DNA of 64,000 bases from Pseudomonas chlororaphis subsp. piscium (GTDB taxonomy: Bacteria > Pseudomonadota > Gammaproteobacteria > Pseudomonadales > Pseudomonadaceae). The stretch is from assembly GCF_003850345.1 (NCBI RefSeq), contig NZ_CP027707.1, positions 1,178,001 through 1,242,000 on the forward strand, given 5' to 3'. This document shows, piece by piece, positions 11,404 through 18,743 of the stretch. Within the stretch, counting starts at the first letter, position 1. Each line of letters begins with the position of its first letter. The translations under genes and the position numbers were made by a program. Under the pieces are notes generated by a model that was not told where the DNA came from, did not search any database, and was given only the letters and a program-made list of their open reading frames with translations.

Positions 11404-11711
11404 GGGTGTTTCTCCTTGAAGGAGATCACTGGGGGACCGCCGCCGGGGCGATAAGTGACTTTGATGTACAGTTCCACGGAATCGATGTGGGTGTAATACA
11501 CGTCCTGCCAGATTCGATGATCGAGATAGCTGGTCATCGACTTGTAGAGCATTTTCCCCTGCAGCCCGGCAACCACCTGCTGCATGTCCCGGCAGGTCAG
11601 GCCGAGGTGCCGGCCGCTGACCAGGGCGGTTCGGGTAAAGGCTGCGGCCCCTAGCCGGGCGACATCCGCCTTGATCACCGACAGGTCGTAATGAGGTGTG
11701 TGCTTTTCCAT
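11400..11711 (-). CDS. mqsR: Type II toxin MqsR, mRNA interferase
   Basis: Ribosome-independent endoribonuclease of the RelE-like fold that in E. coli cuts mRNA at GCU. The 103 residues align along their length with E. coli MqsR from the N-terminal MEK-TPH to the C-terminal ISFKEK; catalytic residues Lys57, Gln69, Tyr82 and Lys99 correspond to E. coli Lys56, Gln68, Tyr81 and Lys96, so the toxin should be active. The toxin precedes the antitoxin, the reverse of most TA loci but normal for mqsRA. A palindrome 27 bp upstream is the likely operator. Confidence 0.93.
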   Translation of the reverse strand: MEKHTPHYDLSVIKADVARLGAAAFTRTALVSGRHLGLTCRDMQQVVAGLQGKMLYKSMTSYLDHRIWQDVYYTHIDSVELYIKVTYRPGGGPPVISFKEKHP

Positions 11712-11737
11712 AAGACACCTGGAGTCGAGATGAAATT

Positions 11738-11750
11738 ACCCTTAAAGGGT
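11738..11750. promoter_or_regulatory. Putative MqsA operator
   Basis: ACCCTT-A-AAGGGT is a 13-bp palindrome with one central base. It resembles the E. coli mqsRA operator AACCT-N-AGGTT in arm pattern and lies 27-39 bp upstream of the mqsR start. Confidence 0.6.
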
Positions 11751-11842
11751 TTTTTTGGCAATCGGATTTCCTTTCCGCTTGCTACCTTCGTGCATCGGCT
11801 TTGTTGTTCACCCACGCGAAGCTGACTAATATGCCAAAAAAA

Positions 11843-11863
11843 TTCATCCGATGATTGGATGAA
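11843..11863. promoter_or_regulatory. Inverted repeat before the GntR gene, candidate autoregulatory operator
   Basis: TTCATCC (11843-11849) and GGATGAA (11857-11863) form a perfect 7-bp inverted repeat with a 7-bp spacer. It overlaps the upstream candidate ATG at 11859, which argues for the ATG at 11877 as the real start. Confidence 0.5.
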
Positions 11864-11876
11864 AAGGCGACGGCAT

Positions 11877-12536
11877 ATGACAGAAGTTTCTCCTTTGATT
11901 AAGCGTTCCCTGGTCGATCAGGCCCTGGAACAGCTGCGCCAGCGCATCAATGACGGTGTATGGAGCATCGGCCAGCGCCTGCCGACCGAGCCGGAGCTGG
12001 CGGCGGAACTGGGCATCAGCCGTAATACCGTGCGCGAAGCCATGCGGGTCCTGGCGTTTTCCGGATTGGTGGAGATTCGCCAGGGCGACGGCAGTTACCT
12101 GCGCGCGGTGGTCGATCCGCTGGACACCCTCAAGGCCCTGTCCCAGTGCTCCCTGGAGCAGGCACGGGAAACCCGGCAGATCATCGAGACGGAGGCCATC
12201 GGCCTGGCGGCCCTGCGGCGTACCGACCAGGATCTGCTGGCGTTGCGCGAAGCCCTGGCCCTCAGCGGCGATCACTATCACGGTGATCTGGAGAGTTACA
12301 TCGCCTGCGACCTGGTGTTTCACGGGCGCCTGGTGGACGCCGCGCATAACCCCACCCTCAGCGAGCTGTACCGCTATTTCTCCAGCGTGGTCGGCGCGCA
12401 ACTGCGCCAGACCCTGAGCATCCATCCCCGGCGCCAGGCTGTGTTCGATCTGCATATCGACCTGCTGGATGCCGTCGAGCAGCGTGACCCGGAGCGGGCC
12501 AAGGCCATTTCCCGGCAACTGATCAATGAACCTTGA
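11877..12536 (+). CDS. GntR family (FadR subfamily, FCD domain) transcriptional regulator
   Basis: DNA-binding regulator of 219 residues: winged HTH at about 5-70 ('LPTEPELAAELGISRNTVRE', then 'AMRVLAFSGLVEIRQGDGSY') and an all-helical FCD effector domain at about 80-215 with 'IIETEAIGLAALRR' and a metal-type 'DLVFHGRLVDAAHN' His. Arrangement with the MFS gene starting 13 bp later suggests that it controls that exporter/importer and itself. The ligand is unknown. An ATG at 11859 would add six residues but sits inside the inverted repeat. Confidence 0.88.
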   Translation: MTEVSPLIKRSLVDQALEQLRQRINDGVWSIGQRLPTEPELAAELGISRNTVREAMRVLAFSGLVEIRQGDGSYLRAVVDPLDTLKALSQCSLEQARETRQIIETEAIGLAALRRTDQDLLALREALALSGDHYHGDLESYIACDLVFHGRLVDAAHNPTLSELYRYFSSVVGAQLRQTLSIHPRRQAVFDLHIDLLDAVEQRDPERAKAISRQLINEP

Positions 12537-12549
12537 GACCGAGAGCACC

Positions 12550-13845
12550 ATGTCCAGCCACCAGGCCAATAACCCGCCACCTATTGCCGTCCCTCGACGC
12601 GAGGCCGAGCTCGAAGAACTGTTGATCGACGCCGAGGCCGACGATGCCGAGGTCCAGCAGGGCCACCCGGCGCCGAGTCGCCCGTGGCTGTTGCTGCTGG
12701 GGCTGATCCTGGTGGCGCTGAACCTGCGCCCGGCGCTGTCGAGCATGGCGCCGCTGCTCAGCGAGGTGTCGCGCAGCCTCGGGCTGTCGGCGGCCCAGGC
12801 CGGCCTGCTGACCACCTTGCCGGTGCTGTGCCTGGGTCTGTTCGCCCCGCTGGCCCCGGTGCTGGCGCGGCGCTTCGGTGCCGAGCGGGTGGTGCTCGGC
12901 ATTCTGCTGACGCTGGCGTGCGGGATCATCCTGCGCAGTTCCCTGGGGGACGTCGGGCTGTTCGCCGGCAGCATCCTCGGTGGCGCCAGCATCGGCGTGA
13001 TCGGGGTGTTGCTGCCGGGCATCGTCAAGCGCGACTTCGCCAAACACGCGGGCACCATGACCGGGGTCTACACCATGGCCCTGTGCCTGGGCGCGGCGAT
13101 GGCCGCGGGGGCGACCGTGCCCTTGAGCCAGCACTTCGATAGCAGCTGGGCGCTGGGCCTCGGCTTCTGGGCGTTGCCGGCGCTGGCGGCGGCGCTGTTC
13201 TGGCTGCCCCAGGTCGGCAAGCGGCAGGGCGCGCACCATGTGGCCTATCGGGTGCGTGGTTTGCTGCGCGACCCGCTGGCCTGGCAGGTGACGCTGTACA
13301 TGGGTTTGCAATCCTCGCTGGCCTATATCGTGTTCGGTTGGCTGCCATCGATCCTTATCGGTCGCGGCCTGAGCCCGACCCAGGCCGGGCTGGTGCTGTC
13401 CGGTTCGGTGATCGTCCAGCTCGCCAGTTCGCTGGCCGCGCCCTGGCTGGCGACGCGGGGCAAGGACCAGCGCCTGGCGATCGTGGTGGTGATGCTGCTC
13501 ACCCTCGGCGGTCTGTTCGGCTGCCTGTATGCCCCGATCGACGGCCTGTGGGGCTGGGCGATCCTGCTGGGCGTGGGGCAGGGCGGCACCTTCAGCCTGG
13601 CGCTGACTCTGATCGTTTTACGTTCGAAGGACGCCCATGTGGCGGCCAACCTGTCGAGCATGGCCCAGGGTATCGGTTATACCCTGGCCTCCATGGGCCC
13701 GTTCGCGGTCGGCCTGGTGCATGACTGGACCGGTGGCTGGACGGCCCTGGGCTGGATTTTCGCGGTGATCGGCCTGGGGGCCATAGTCGCCGGCCTGGGC
13801 GCTGGGCGTTCGCTCTATGTACAGGTCGAAAGCGAAAAGATCTGA
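12550..13845 (+). CDS. CynX/NimT-type MFS transporter
   Basis: Twelve-segment major facilitator of the cyanate/2-nitroimidazole (CynX/NimT) group, 431 residues. An acidic cytoplasmic N-terminus (about 1-45, 'ELEELLIDAEADDAE') precedes 'LNLRPALSSMAPLLSEVSRS', the group's typical first loop, then 'SAAQAGLLTTLPVLCLGLFA'. I prefer the ATG at 12550, which has a GAGAGCACC leader, over an ATG at 12526 inside the regulator gene. It is likely cotranscribed with the GntR gene. No cyanase gene is nearby, so the substrate is not known. Confidence 0.88.
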   Translation: MSSHQANNPPPIAVPRREAELEELLIDAEADDAEVQQGHPAPSRPWLLLLGLILVALNLRPALSSMAPLLSEVSRSLGLSAAQAGLLTTLPVLCLGLFAPLAPVLARRFGAERVVLGILLTLACGIILRSSLGDVGLFAGSILGGASIGVIGVLLPGIVKRDFAKHAGTMTGVYTMALCLGAAMAAGATVPLSQHFDSSWALGLGFWALPALAAALFWLPQVGKRQGAHHVAYRVRGLLRDPLAWQVTLYMGLQSSLAYIVFGWLPSILIGRGLSPTQAGLVLSGSVIVQLASSLAAPWLATRGKDQRLAIVVVMLLTLGGLFGCLYAPIDGLWGWAILLGVGQGGTFSLALTLIVLRSKDAHVAANLSSMAQGIGYTLASMGPFAVGLVHDWTGGWTALGWIFAVIGLGAIVAGLGAGRSLYVQVESEKI

Positions 13846-13852
13846 CCCACCC

Positions 13853-13890
13853 CACTGTCGGTATTTGCGTGGCGAATGCCGATAGTGTTT
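13853..13890 (+). terminator. Probable terminator after the MFS gene
   Basis: CACTGTCGGTATT (13853-13865) pairs with AATGCCGATAGTG (13875-13887) with one mismatch and one G-U pair; a short T stretch follows. Confidence 0.55.
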
Positions 13891-13944
13891 CCCGGGTTTG
13901 CAGACTATCGTGCAGGCATCTTTCCCTGAGTCGGAGCCTGTTTC

Positions 13945-14415
13945 ATGAGTGATGCCCACCGCGCCTTGATCACTGAGTTCTATAGCGCCTTCCAGCGTCT
14001 GGATGCCGAGGCCATGGCCGCCTGCTACACCGAGGATGTGCTGTTCAGTGATCCAGCGTTCGGCGAACTGCGTGGTCGCGATGCCGGTGACATGTGGCGC
14101 ATGCTCACTACCCGGGCCAAGGACTTCTCCCTGACCTTCGACAAGGTCCGCGCCGACGAGCGCAGCGGCGAAGCCCACTGGGTGGCGACCTACCTGTTCA
14201 GCCAGACCGGCAATACCGTGGTCAACGATATCCAGGCGCGTTTCGTGTTCCGTGACGGCAAGATCTGCGAGCACCACGATCATTTCAATATGTGGCGCTG
14301 GGCTCGCCAGGCCCTGGGCACCAAGGGACTGATCCTCGGCTGGACCCCGCTGCTGAAAAACGCCGTGCGCGCCCAGGCCCGCAAAGGCCTGAAAGCCTTC
14401 CAGGCCGGCCGCTGA
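13945..14415 (+). CDS. NTF2-like (SnoaL-type) protein
   Basis: A 156-residue protein with an NTF2-like cone fold over residues 5-125: 'LITEFYSAFQRLDAEAMAAC', 'YTEDVLFSDPAFGELRGRDA' and 'GKICEHHDHFNMWRWARQAL'. The His pair could line the cavity. A basic tail (about 130-156, rich in Arg, Lys and Ala) is added. Members range from isomerases to carriers; I cannot say which this is. It stands alone between a terminator and the GIY-YIG gene. Confidence 0.8.
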   Translation: MSDAHRALITEFYSAFQRLDAEAMAACYTEDVLFSDPAFGELRGRDAGDMWRMLTTRAKDFSLTFDKVRADERSGEAHWVATYLFSQTGNTVVNDIQARFVFRDGKICEHHDHFNMWRWARQALGTKGLILGWTPLLKNAVRAQARKGLKAFQAGR

Positions 14416-14432
14416 ATCCTCGCCTCTGGTAA

Positions 14433-14463
14433 GATCGCGGCTTGTTATCCACACGCCGCGATC
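14433..14463 (+). promoter_or_regulatory. Inverted repeat with a perfect DnaA box in its loop
   Basis: GATCGCGGC (14433-14441) and GCCGCGATC (14455-14463) form a perfect 9-bp inverted repeat. The 13-base centre holds TTATCCACA at 14445-14453, the strongest DnaA-binding consensus. A TAAGAT -10-like hexamer (14430-14435) touches the left arm, and the right arm ends 3 bp before the GTG start of the next gene, where a ribosome site would be. DnaA control is inference. Confidence 0.5.
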
Positions 14464-14466
14464 ACC

Positions 14467-14781
14467 GTGACCCGCTCCAGCGAATCCCCCGCCAACGACT
14501 TCGAGCCTGTATCCGTGGTGAGCAAACCCTGGTTTGTCTACCTGGTGCGCGCCGCCAACGGTGCCTTGTACTGCGGCATCAGCGACGACCCGGTCAAGCG
14601 TTTCGCCAAGCACCAGAGCGGCAAGGGCGCGCGCTTCTTCCTCTCCAGCCCGGCCGTCGCGCTGGTCTACACCGAAGCCTGCCGCGACAAGAGCGAAGCC
14701 CTGCGCCAGGAACGTCTGATCAAGAAACTCCGGAAAAGCGCCAAGGAGTGCCTGGTGGCCAGTTCGGGCCTGGCCATCTGA
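14467..14781 (+). CDS. GIY-YIG nuclease superfamily protein (YhbQ/UPF0213 type)
   Basis: Small single-domain GIY-YIG protein of 104 residues. The core spans about 22-100: '[20 protein letters not shown]' provides the Tyr/Gly-Ile strand pair, then '[17 protein letters not shown]' with the conserved Arg, and the later Glu in '[11 protein letters not shown]' that completes the active site. The GTG at 14467 gives a 20-residue leader; a GTG at 14515 just before 'SKPWFVY' is possible. Such proteins are linked to DNA nicking or repair, but the function of most is not settled. The upstream repeat covers the ribosome-binding region. Confidence 0.88.
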   Translation: MTRSSESPANDFEPVSVVSKPWFVYLVRAANGALYCGISDDPVKRFAKHQSGKGARFFLSSPAVALVYTEACRDKSEALRQERLIKKLRKSAKECLVASSGLAI

Positions 14782-14800
14782 TCCCGCCGGAGCCGGGTTC

Positions 14801-16222
14801 TCACCCCTGAAGCCAGCGCAGCAGGGCTTTTAGATTGTTCAGAACCGGATTGTTACTTTGTAGTGCTTGGCTCCAGTCGATGACGATAGCGGCCAGGAAA
14901 ACCTGAAGAAAGGCCAGGCCGCCGACTATCCAGGCATAGAATCGATTGAACTTCAGATTTTCAAATTGCACTTGATCGTTGCTGAGTGACTTTCGTTGAG
15001 CAATGCGTTTTTTCAGTACTTCGACTTTCGCGGTCAGTCTGTTCAGTTCGTCTTCTGCTTCGGCTCGAAAGACCCGGCAATAGTATTGCTCGGTGAACTG
15101 CATCAAAGCCTCTATTTTTTCCTCGATGCGTTCAATCTGTAGATTCGCTTCCAGTAGAACTTGCAGGCTCTCGGAGGTGTTCTGGCTTATGGTCGAAAGG
15201 ACAGGGTTTACAATGTCTCGGCATTGGTTGTACTGATGCCAGACTTCCTTTATTAATGATAAATTTAGATGGTCGGCTAAGTAGTCTCTTATGTTGTCAG
15301 GGTCAACGAGGCTATCAATGAAGAATGCATCTATGTTTAATGAGCTTAAGGATAAGTCATATATATAGTTGGCGAAGCATGTCTCGTCGCTGTAATGGTT
15401 GTATTCGGCGCTAGGGTACCGGCTGATCAGGTTGTAATGGTTATAGTCACTGCTGGCGTAGCGGTTAATATATTGATCAGGGTACTCGCTTTTGAGCTGC
15501 CCAGTGGTGATCCGTGTTCGTATTTCTGAGCTGATAGACCAAAGCTTGAATAGTTTTTCTGCGACCTGATGAGCATCACCGACAATCTTGTTAACTCCCT
15601 GAATCAGTTGTTCCTCTACATAGTGACTGGAGCGAACGATTCGGAAGTTTCGCGAGAAGGGATTTGCTGTTTTGAAGGCATGGTAGTCGATGATTTTTGA
15701 CGTGTTTATGTTGAACAGTTTATTTTGGAAATTGGCCCTCAAGAAAAAGTCGAGCGATAGATAGGTGACGCTGTTGGTCAGCTCAATGGTAGTGATAGTA
15801 CAGGTCCTGAAGGCCTTGGTCTTTACGGATATCCGACTTGGGTCATAAGGGTAGGTGTCATTGAAGGGGATATAGCCAAGTCCTTTAACCGCAAAAATAG
15901 CTGTCTCGGTGTGCGGGATTGAACTTTCAGGGCCTTCCTCATGGTGAGGGAACTCCTTTTTCTGAAACCATTCGCGAAGAGACATCAATTCGCTAGGAGT
16001 GATGGGGGTGATGATATTTACTGCTCTCCATTGTCCTGGCCCCTCCAGAATACTTGCCTGGTCATAAACAACCGTATTCACCTTCGGGTAAAGAAGGTCT
16101 GTTGAACAGAAGAAGAAATGGCTCTTGAACGAGTAAGTAAATAGTTTGGGGAACTTGCAAGTGAGTAGGAATAAAAAGCGGGTGTAATACGCCAGTACGG
16201 GTTTCTTGTGCTTAATGGCCAA
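14801..16222 (-). CDS. Hypothetical protein, AT-rich orphan with coiled coil and C-terminal membrane anchor
   Basis: I do not recognise this 473-residue protein. It has an aromatic-rich N-terminus (about 10-40), a hydrophilic middle, a near-tandem 14-residue repeat at about 254-277 (RYASSDYNHY and RYPSAEYNHY), a long predicted coiled coil (about 350-420, 'IERIEEKIEALMQ', 'ELNRLTAKVEVLKKRIAQRK') and one clear membrane segment (about 429-449, 'AWIVGGLAFLQVFLAAIVID') with a short tail. The only in-frame start near the N-terminus is a TTG at 16222. Base composition is plainly richer in A/T than both flanks, and codons such as AAT, ATA and TTT are frequent, which suggests recent acquisition. The architecture is that of a membrane-tethered sensor or effector; nothing more can be claimed. 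Confidence 0.75.
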   Translation of the reverse strand: MAIKHKKPVLAYYTRFLFLLTCKFPKLFTYSFKSHFFFCSTDLLYPKVNTVVYDQASILEGPGQWRAVNIITPITPSELMSLREWFQKKEFPHHEEGPESSIPHTETAIFAVKGLGYIPFNDTYPYDPSRISVKTKAFRTCTITTIELTNSVTYLSLDFFLRANFQNKLFNINTSKIIDYHAFKTANPFSRNFRIVRSSHYVEEQLIQGVNKIVGDAHQVAEKLFKLWSISSEIRTRITTGQLKSEYPDQYINRYASSDYNHYNLISRYPSAEYNHYSDETCFANYIYDLSLSSLNIDAFFIDSLVDPDNIRDYLADHLNLSLIKEVWHQYNQCRDIVNPVLSTISQNTSESLQVLLEANLQIERIEEKIEALMQFTEQYYCRVFRAEAEDELNRLTAKVEVLKKRIAQRKSLSNDQVQFENLKFNRFYAWIVGGLAFLQVFLAAIVIDWSQALQSNNPVLNNLKALLRWLQG

Positions 16223-16375
16223 AGGCTGGATTCCCTATCATGCTCAGGCTGCTGGTCTGGTGAAGCGCGGTGCCCGATCAGTGTCGGTGATGGATGGTGA
16301 TCAGACAGGTTATATAGGCTGTCCGGTCTTTGCACGCTAAGCTGGTTATTCCTACTTATCCGGTGGAACCCCAGC

Positions 16376-17311
16376 ATGTCAGAGTTGATTCTGCATCATT
16401 ACCCGACCTCTCCTTTCGCGGAAAAAGCCCGGCTGTTGCTCGGCTTCAAGGGCTTGTCCTGGCGCTCGGTGAAGATCTCGCCGGTGATGCCCAAACCCGA
16501 TCTCACCGCGCTCACCGGCGGTTACCGCAAGACCCCGGTGTTGCAGGTCGGAGCCGACATCTATTGCGACACGGCGCTGATCGCCCGGCGGCTGGAGCAG
16601 GAAAAGGCCTCGCCGGCGCTGTTTCCCGAAGGACGGGAAATGGTCAGCGCGACCTTCGCGGCCTGGGCCGACTCGGTGGTGTTCCAGCATGCGGTGAGCC
16701 TGGTGTTCCAGCCTGAGTCGGCGGCCGTGCGTTTCGGCCATTTGCCGCCGGAAGCGGTCAAGGCCTTCATGGCTGACCGCGCCGGGCTGTTCAGCGGTGG
16801 CAACTCCACCCGGGTGCCGCTGGAGTTGGCCAAGCATCAATGGCCGACGCTCATGGCGCGCCTGGAGCAGCAGTTGCAGCGCGAGGAGGGCGACTTCCTG
16901 TTCGGCGATCCGTCGATTGCCGACTTCGCCATGGCCCATCCCCTGTGGTTCCTCAAGGGCACGCCGGTGACCGCGCCGCTGGTGGACGCCTATCCTGCGG
17001 TGGCGGCATGGCTGGCCCGGGTGCTCGGTTTCGGTCATGGCGCTTCGAGTGCCATGACCTCCGAAGAGGCGCTGGAAGTGGCGCGCAGGGCTACACCGGC
17101 AGCTTTGCCGGATGAAGTCTTCATCGATCCGAACGGTTTCCAGGCTGGCCAGCGGGTGCGGATCGCGGCGACCGACTATGGCGTCGATCCGGTGGAGGGG
17201 GAGTTGCTGTTCGCCGGGCGCGAGGAGTTGATCCTGCGTCGCGAAGACCCGCGCGGCGGGGTGGTGCATGCGCACTTCCCGCGTTTCGGGTTCCGCATCG
17301 AGGCGCTGTAA
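16376..17311 (+). CDS. Glutathione S-transferase family protein
   Basis: Cytosolic GST-fold protein of 311 residues. The N-terminal thioredoxin-like domain (about 3-80) has 'LILHHYPTSPFAEKARLLLG' with the active-site Ser/Thr loop, and 'RKTPVLQVGADIYCDTALIA' with the cis-Pro and the Asp/Thr that hold glutathione. A helical C-terminal domain follows to about 215. The last 75 residues ('VFIDPNGFQAGQRVRIAATD' onward) form an extra beta-rich module not present in ordinary GSTs of about 210 residues. The substrate is unknown. Confidence 0.88.
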   Translation: MSELILHHYPTSPFAEKARLLLGFKGLSWRSVKISPVMPKPDLTALTGGYRKTPVLQVGADIYCDTALIARRLEQEKASPALFPEGREMVSATFAAWADSVVFQHAVSLVFQPESAAVRFGHLPPEAVKAFMADRAGLFSGGNSTRVPLELAKHQWPTLMARLEQQLQREEGDFLFGDPSIADFAMAHPLWFLKGTPVTAPLVDAYPAVAAWLARVLGFGHGASSAMTSEEALEVARRATPAALPDEVFIDPNGFQAGQRVRIAATDYGVDPVEGELLFAGREELILRREDPRGGVVHAHFPRFGFRIEAL

Positions 17312-17323
17312 GGCTGCTGACTT

Positions 17324-17380
17324 ATCGCGAGCCAGCTCGCGCCTACAGGAATGTGGCGAATCTGTAGGCGCGAGCGGTGA
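17324..17380. repeat. REP-like element, diverged
   Basis: TCGCGAGCCAGCTCGCGCCT starts at 17325 and TGTAGGCGCGAGCGGTGA at 17363-17380 faces it. It is a GC-drifted variant of type 1 between two convergent genes. Confidence 0.7.
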
Positions 17381-17385
17381 GAGTT

Positions 17386-17739
17386 CTAGCGCTGCAACGC
17401 GGCCATGATCTGATCCGGGTCGTAGGTGCGGATCAGCGTGCCGTTCACATCGAGGATCGGAATTCCCCGTCCACCCAGGGCTTCATAGGCCTTGCGCGCC
17501 TCGGCATCCTTCTCGATATCGAACTCGCGAAAGGCAATGCCCTTCTGATCGAGAAAGCGCCGGGTGGCCTTGCAGTAGCCGCACCAGTCGGTGGCGTAGA
17601 GCACCACCCGGGCATTGGCCCGGACCTGCTCCGAGGCGGCCTGCGAGGGGGTGAACAGGCGCTCGAGCTTGCCCCAGTTCTGGTACGCCACGACCACCAG
17701 CAGGATCAGCAGGAATTTCTTCAGCACGCCCTGCAGCAT
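17386..17739 (-). CDS. Membrane-anchored glutaredoxin-like protein
   Basis: Thiol-disulfide oxidoreductase of 117 residues with one N-terminal membrane segment (about 7-20, 'KKFLLILLVVVAY') and a glutaredoxin domain from about 43: redox motif CGYC in 'YATDWCGYCKATRRFLDQKG', then 'GRGIPILDVNG' with cis-Pro. The topology of the redox domain is not clear from charges. Its ATG overlaps the yejK stop codon (TGATG), so it is translated with yejK. Confidence 0.88.
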   Translation of the reverse strand: MLQGVLKKFLLILLVVVAYQNWGKLERLFTPSQAASEQVRANARVVLYATDWCGYCKATRRFLDQKGIAFREFDIEKDAEARKAYEALGGRGIPILDVNGTLIRTYDPDQIMAALQR

Positions 17740-18743
17740 CAGTTGCGGCGCTTGAGCTGATCGGTCAGTTGGGTCGGCAGGCCCTTGATGATCAGGGTCC
17801 CGGCTTCCTCGTCATACTCGATCTTCGAGCCCAGCAGGTGCGCCTCGAAGCTGATGGACAGGCCTTCGGCCCGGCCGGTGAAGCGGCGGAACTGGTTGAG
17901 GGTACGCTTGTCCGCCGGGATCTCCGGCGACAGGCCGTAGTCCTTGTTGCGGATGTGATCGTAGAACGCCTTGGGGCGGTCCTCGTCGATCAGCTCCGAG
18001 AGCTCTTCCAGGCCCATGGGTTCGCCGAGCTTGGCCTGGCTGCTGGCGTAGTCCACCAGGGTCTTGGTCTTTTCCCGGGCGGAGTCTTCCGGCAGGTCTT
18101 CGCTTTCGACGAAGTCGCTGAACGCCTTGAGCAGGGTACGGGTCTCGCCCGGACCGTCGACGCCTTCCTGGCAGCCGATGAAGTCGCGGAAGTACTCCGA
18201 GACTTTCTTGCCGTTCTTGCCCTTGATGAACGAGATGTACTGTTTCGACTGCTTGTTGTTCTGCCACTCGGAGACGTTGATCCGCGCGGCCAGGTGCAGC
18301 TGGCCCAGGTCCAGGTGGCGGGATGGGGTTACGTCCAGCTCGTCGGTCACCGCCACGCCTTCGCTGTGGTGCAGCAGGGCGATGGCCAGGTAGTCGGTCA
18401 TGCCTTGCTGGTAGTGAGCGAACAGCACGTGGCCGCCGACCGACAGGTTGGATTCTTCCATCAGCTTTTGCAGGTGCTCGACCGCGACGCGGCTGAAGGC
18501 GGTGAAGTCCTGGCCGCCGTCGAGGTATTCCTTCAGCCAGCCGCTGAAGGGAAACGCGCCGGACTCCGGGTGGAACAGGCCCCAGGCTTTGCCCTGTTTG
18601 GCGTTATAGCTTTCGTTGAGATCGGCGAGCATGTTCTCGATGGCCGCGGATTCAGCCAGTTCGGAATCGCGGGCGTGCAGAACTGCGGGTGTGCCGTCGG
18701 GTTTTTTGTCGATCAGGTGGACGATGCAATGGCGGATCGGCAT
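17739..18743 (-). CDS. yejK: Nucleoid-associated protein YejK (NdpA)
   Basis: Nucleoid-associated protein of 334 residues, the usual length of the YejK/NdpA family. The family start '[20 protein letters not shown]' follows the ATG at 18743; I reject the longer frame upstream because it adds unrelated low-complexity sequence. '[19 protein letters not shown]', '[20 protein letters not shown]' and '[12 protein letters not shown]' at the end are family-typical. In E. coli the protein associates with the chromosome; its biochemical role is not settled. It is paired with the glutaredoxin gene. Confidence 0.92.
   Translation of the reverse strand: MPIRHCIVHLIDKKPDGTPAVLHARDSELAESAAIENMLADLNESYNAKQGKAWGLFHPESGAFPFSGWLKEYLDGGQDFTAFSRVAVEHLQKLMEESNLSVGGHVLFAHYQQGMTDYLAIALLHHSEGVAVTDELDVTPSRHLDLGQLHLAARINVSEWQNNKQSKQYISFIKGKNGKKVSEYFRDFIGCQEGVDGPGETRTLLKAFSDFVESEDLPEDSAREKTKTLVDYASSQAKLGEPMGLEELSELIDEDRPKAFYDHIRNKDYGLSPEIPADKRTLNQFRRFTGRAEGLSISFEAHLLGSKIEYDEEAGTLIIKGLPTQLTDQLKRRN

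Noticed and set aside
10927..11718. MqsA frame read as 263 residues
   Set aside because: The extension overlaps mqsR out of frame. The ATGA overlap at 11400-11403 fixes the start.
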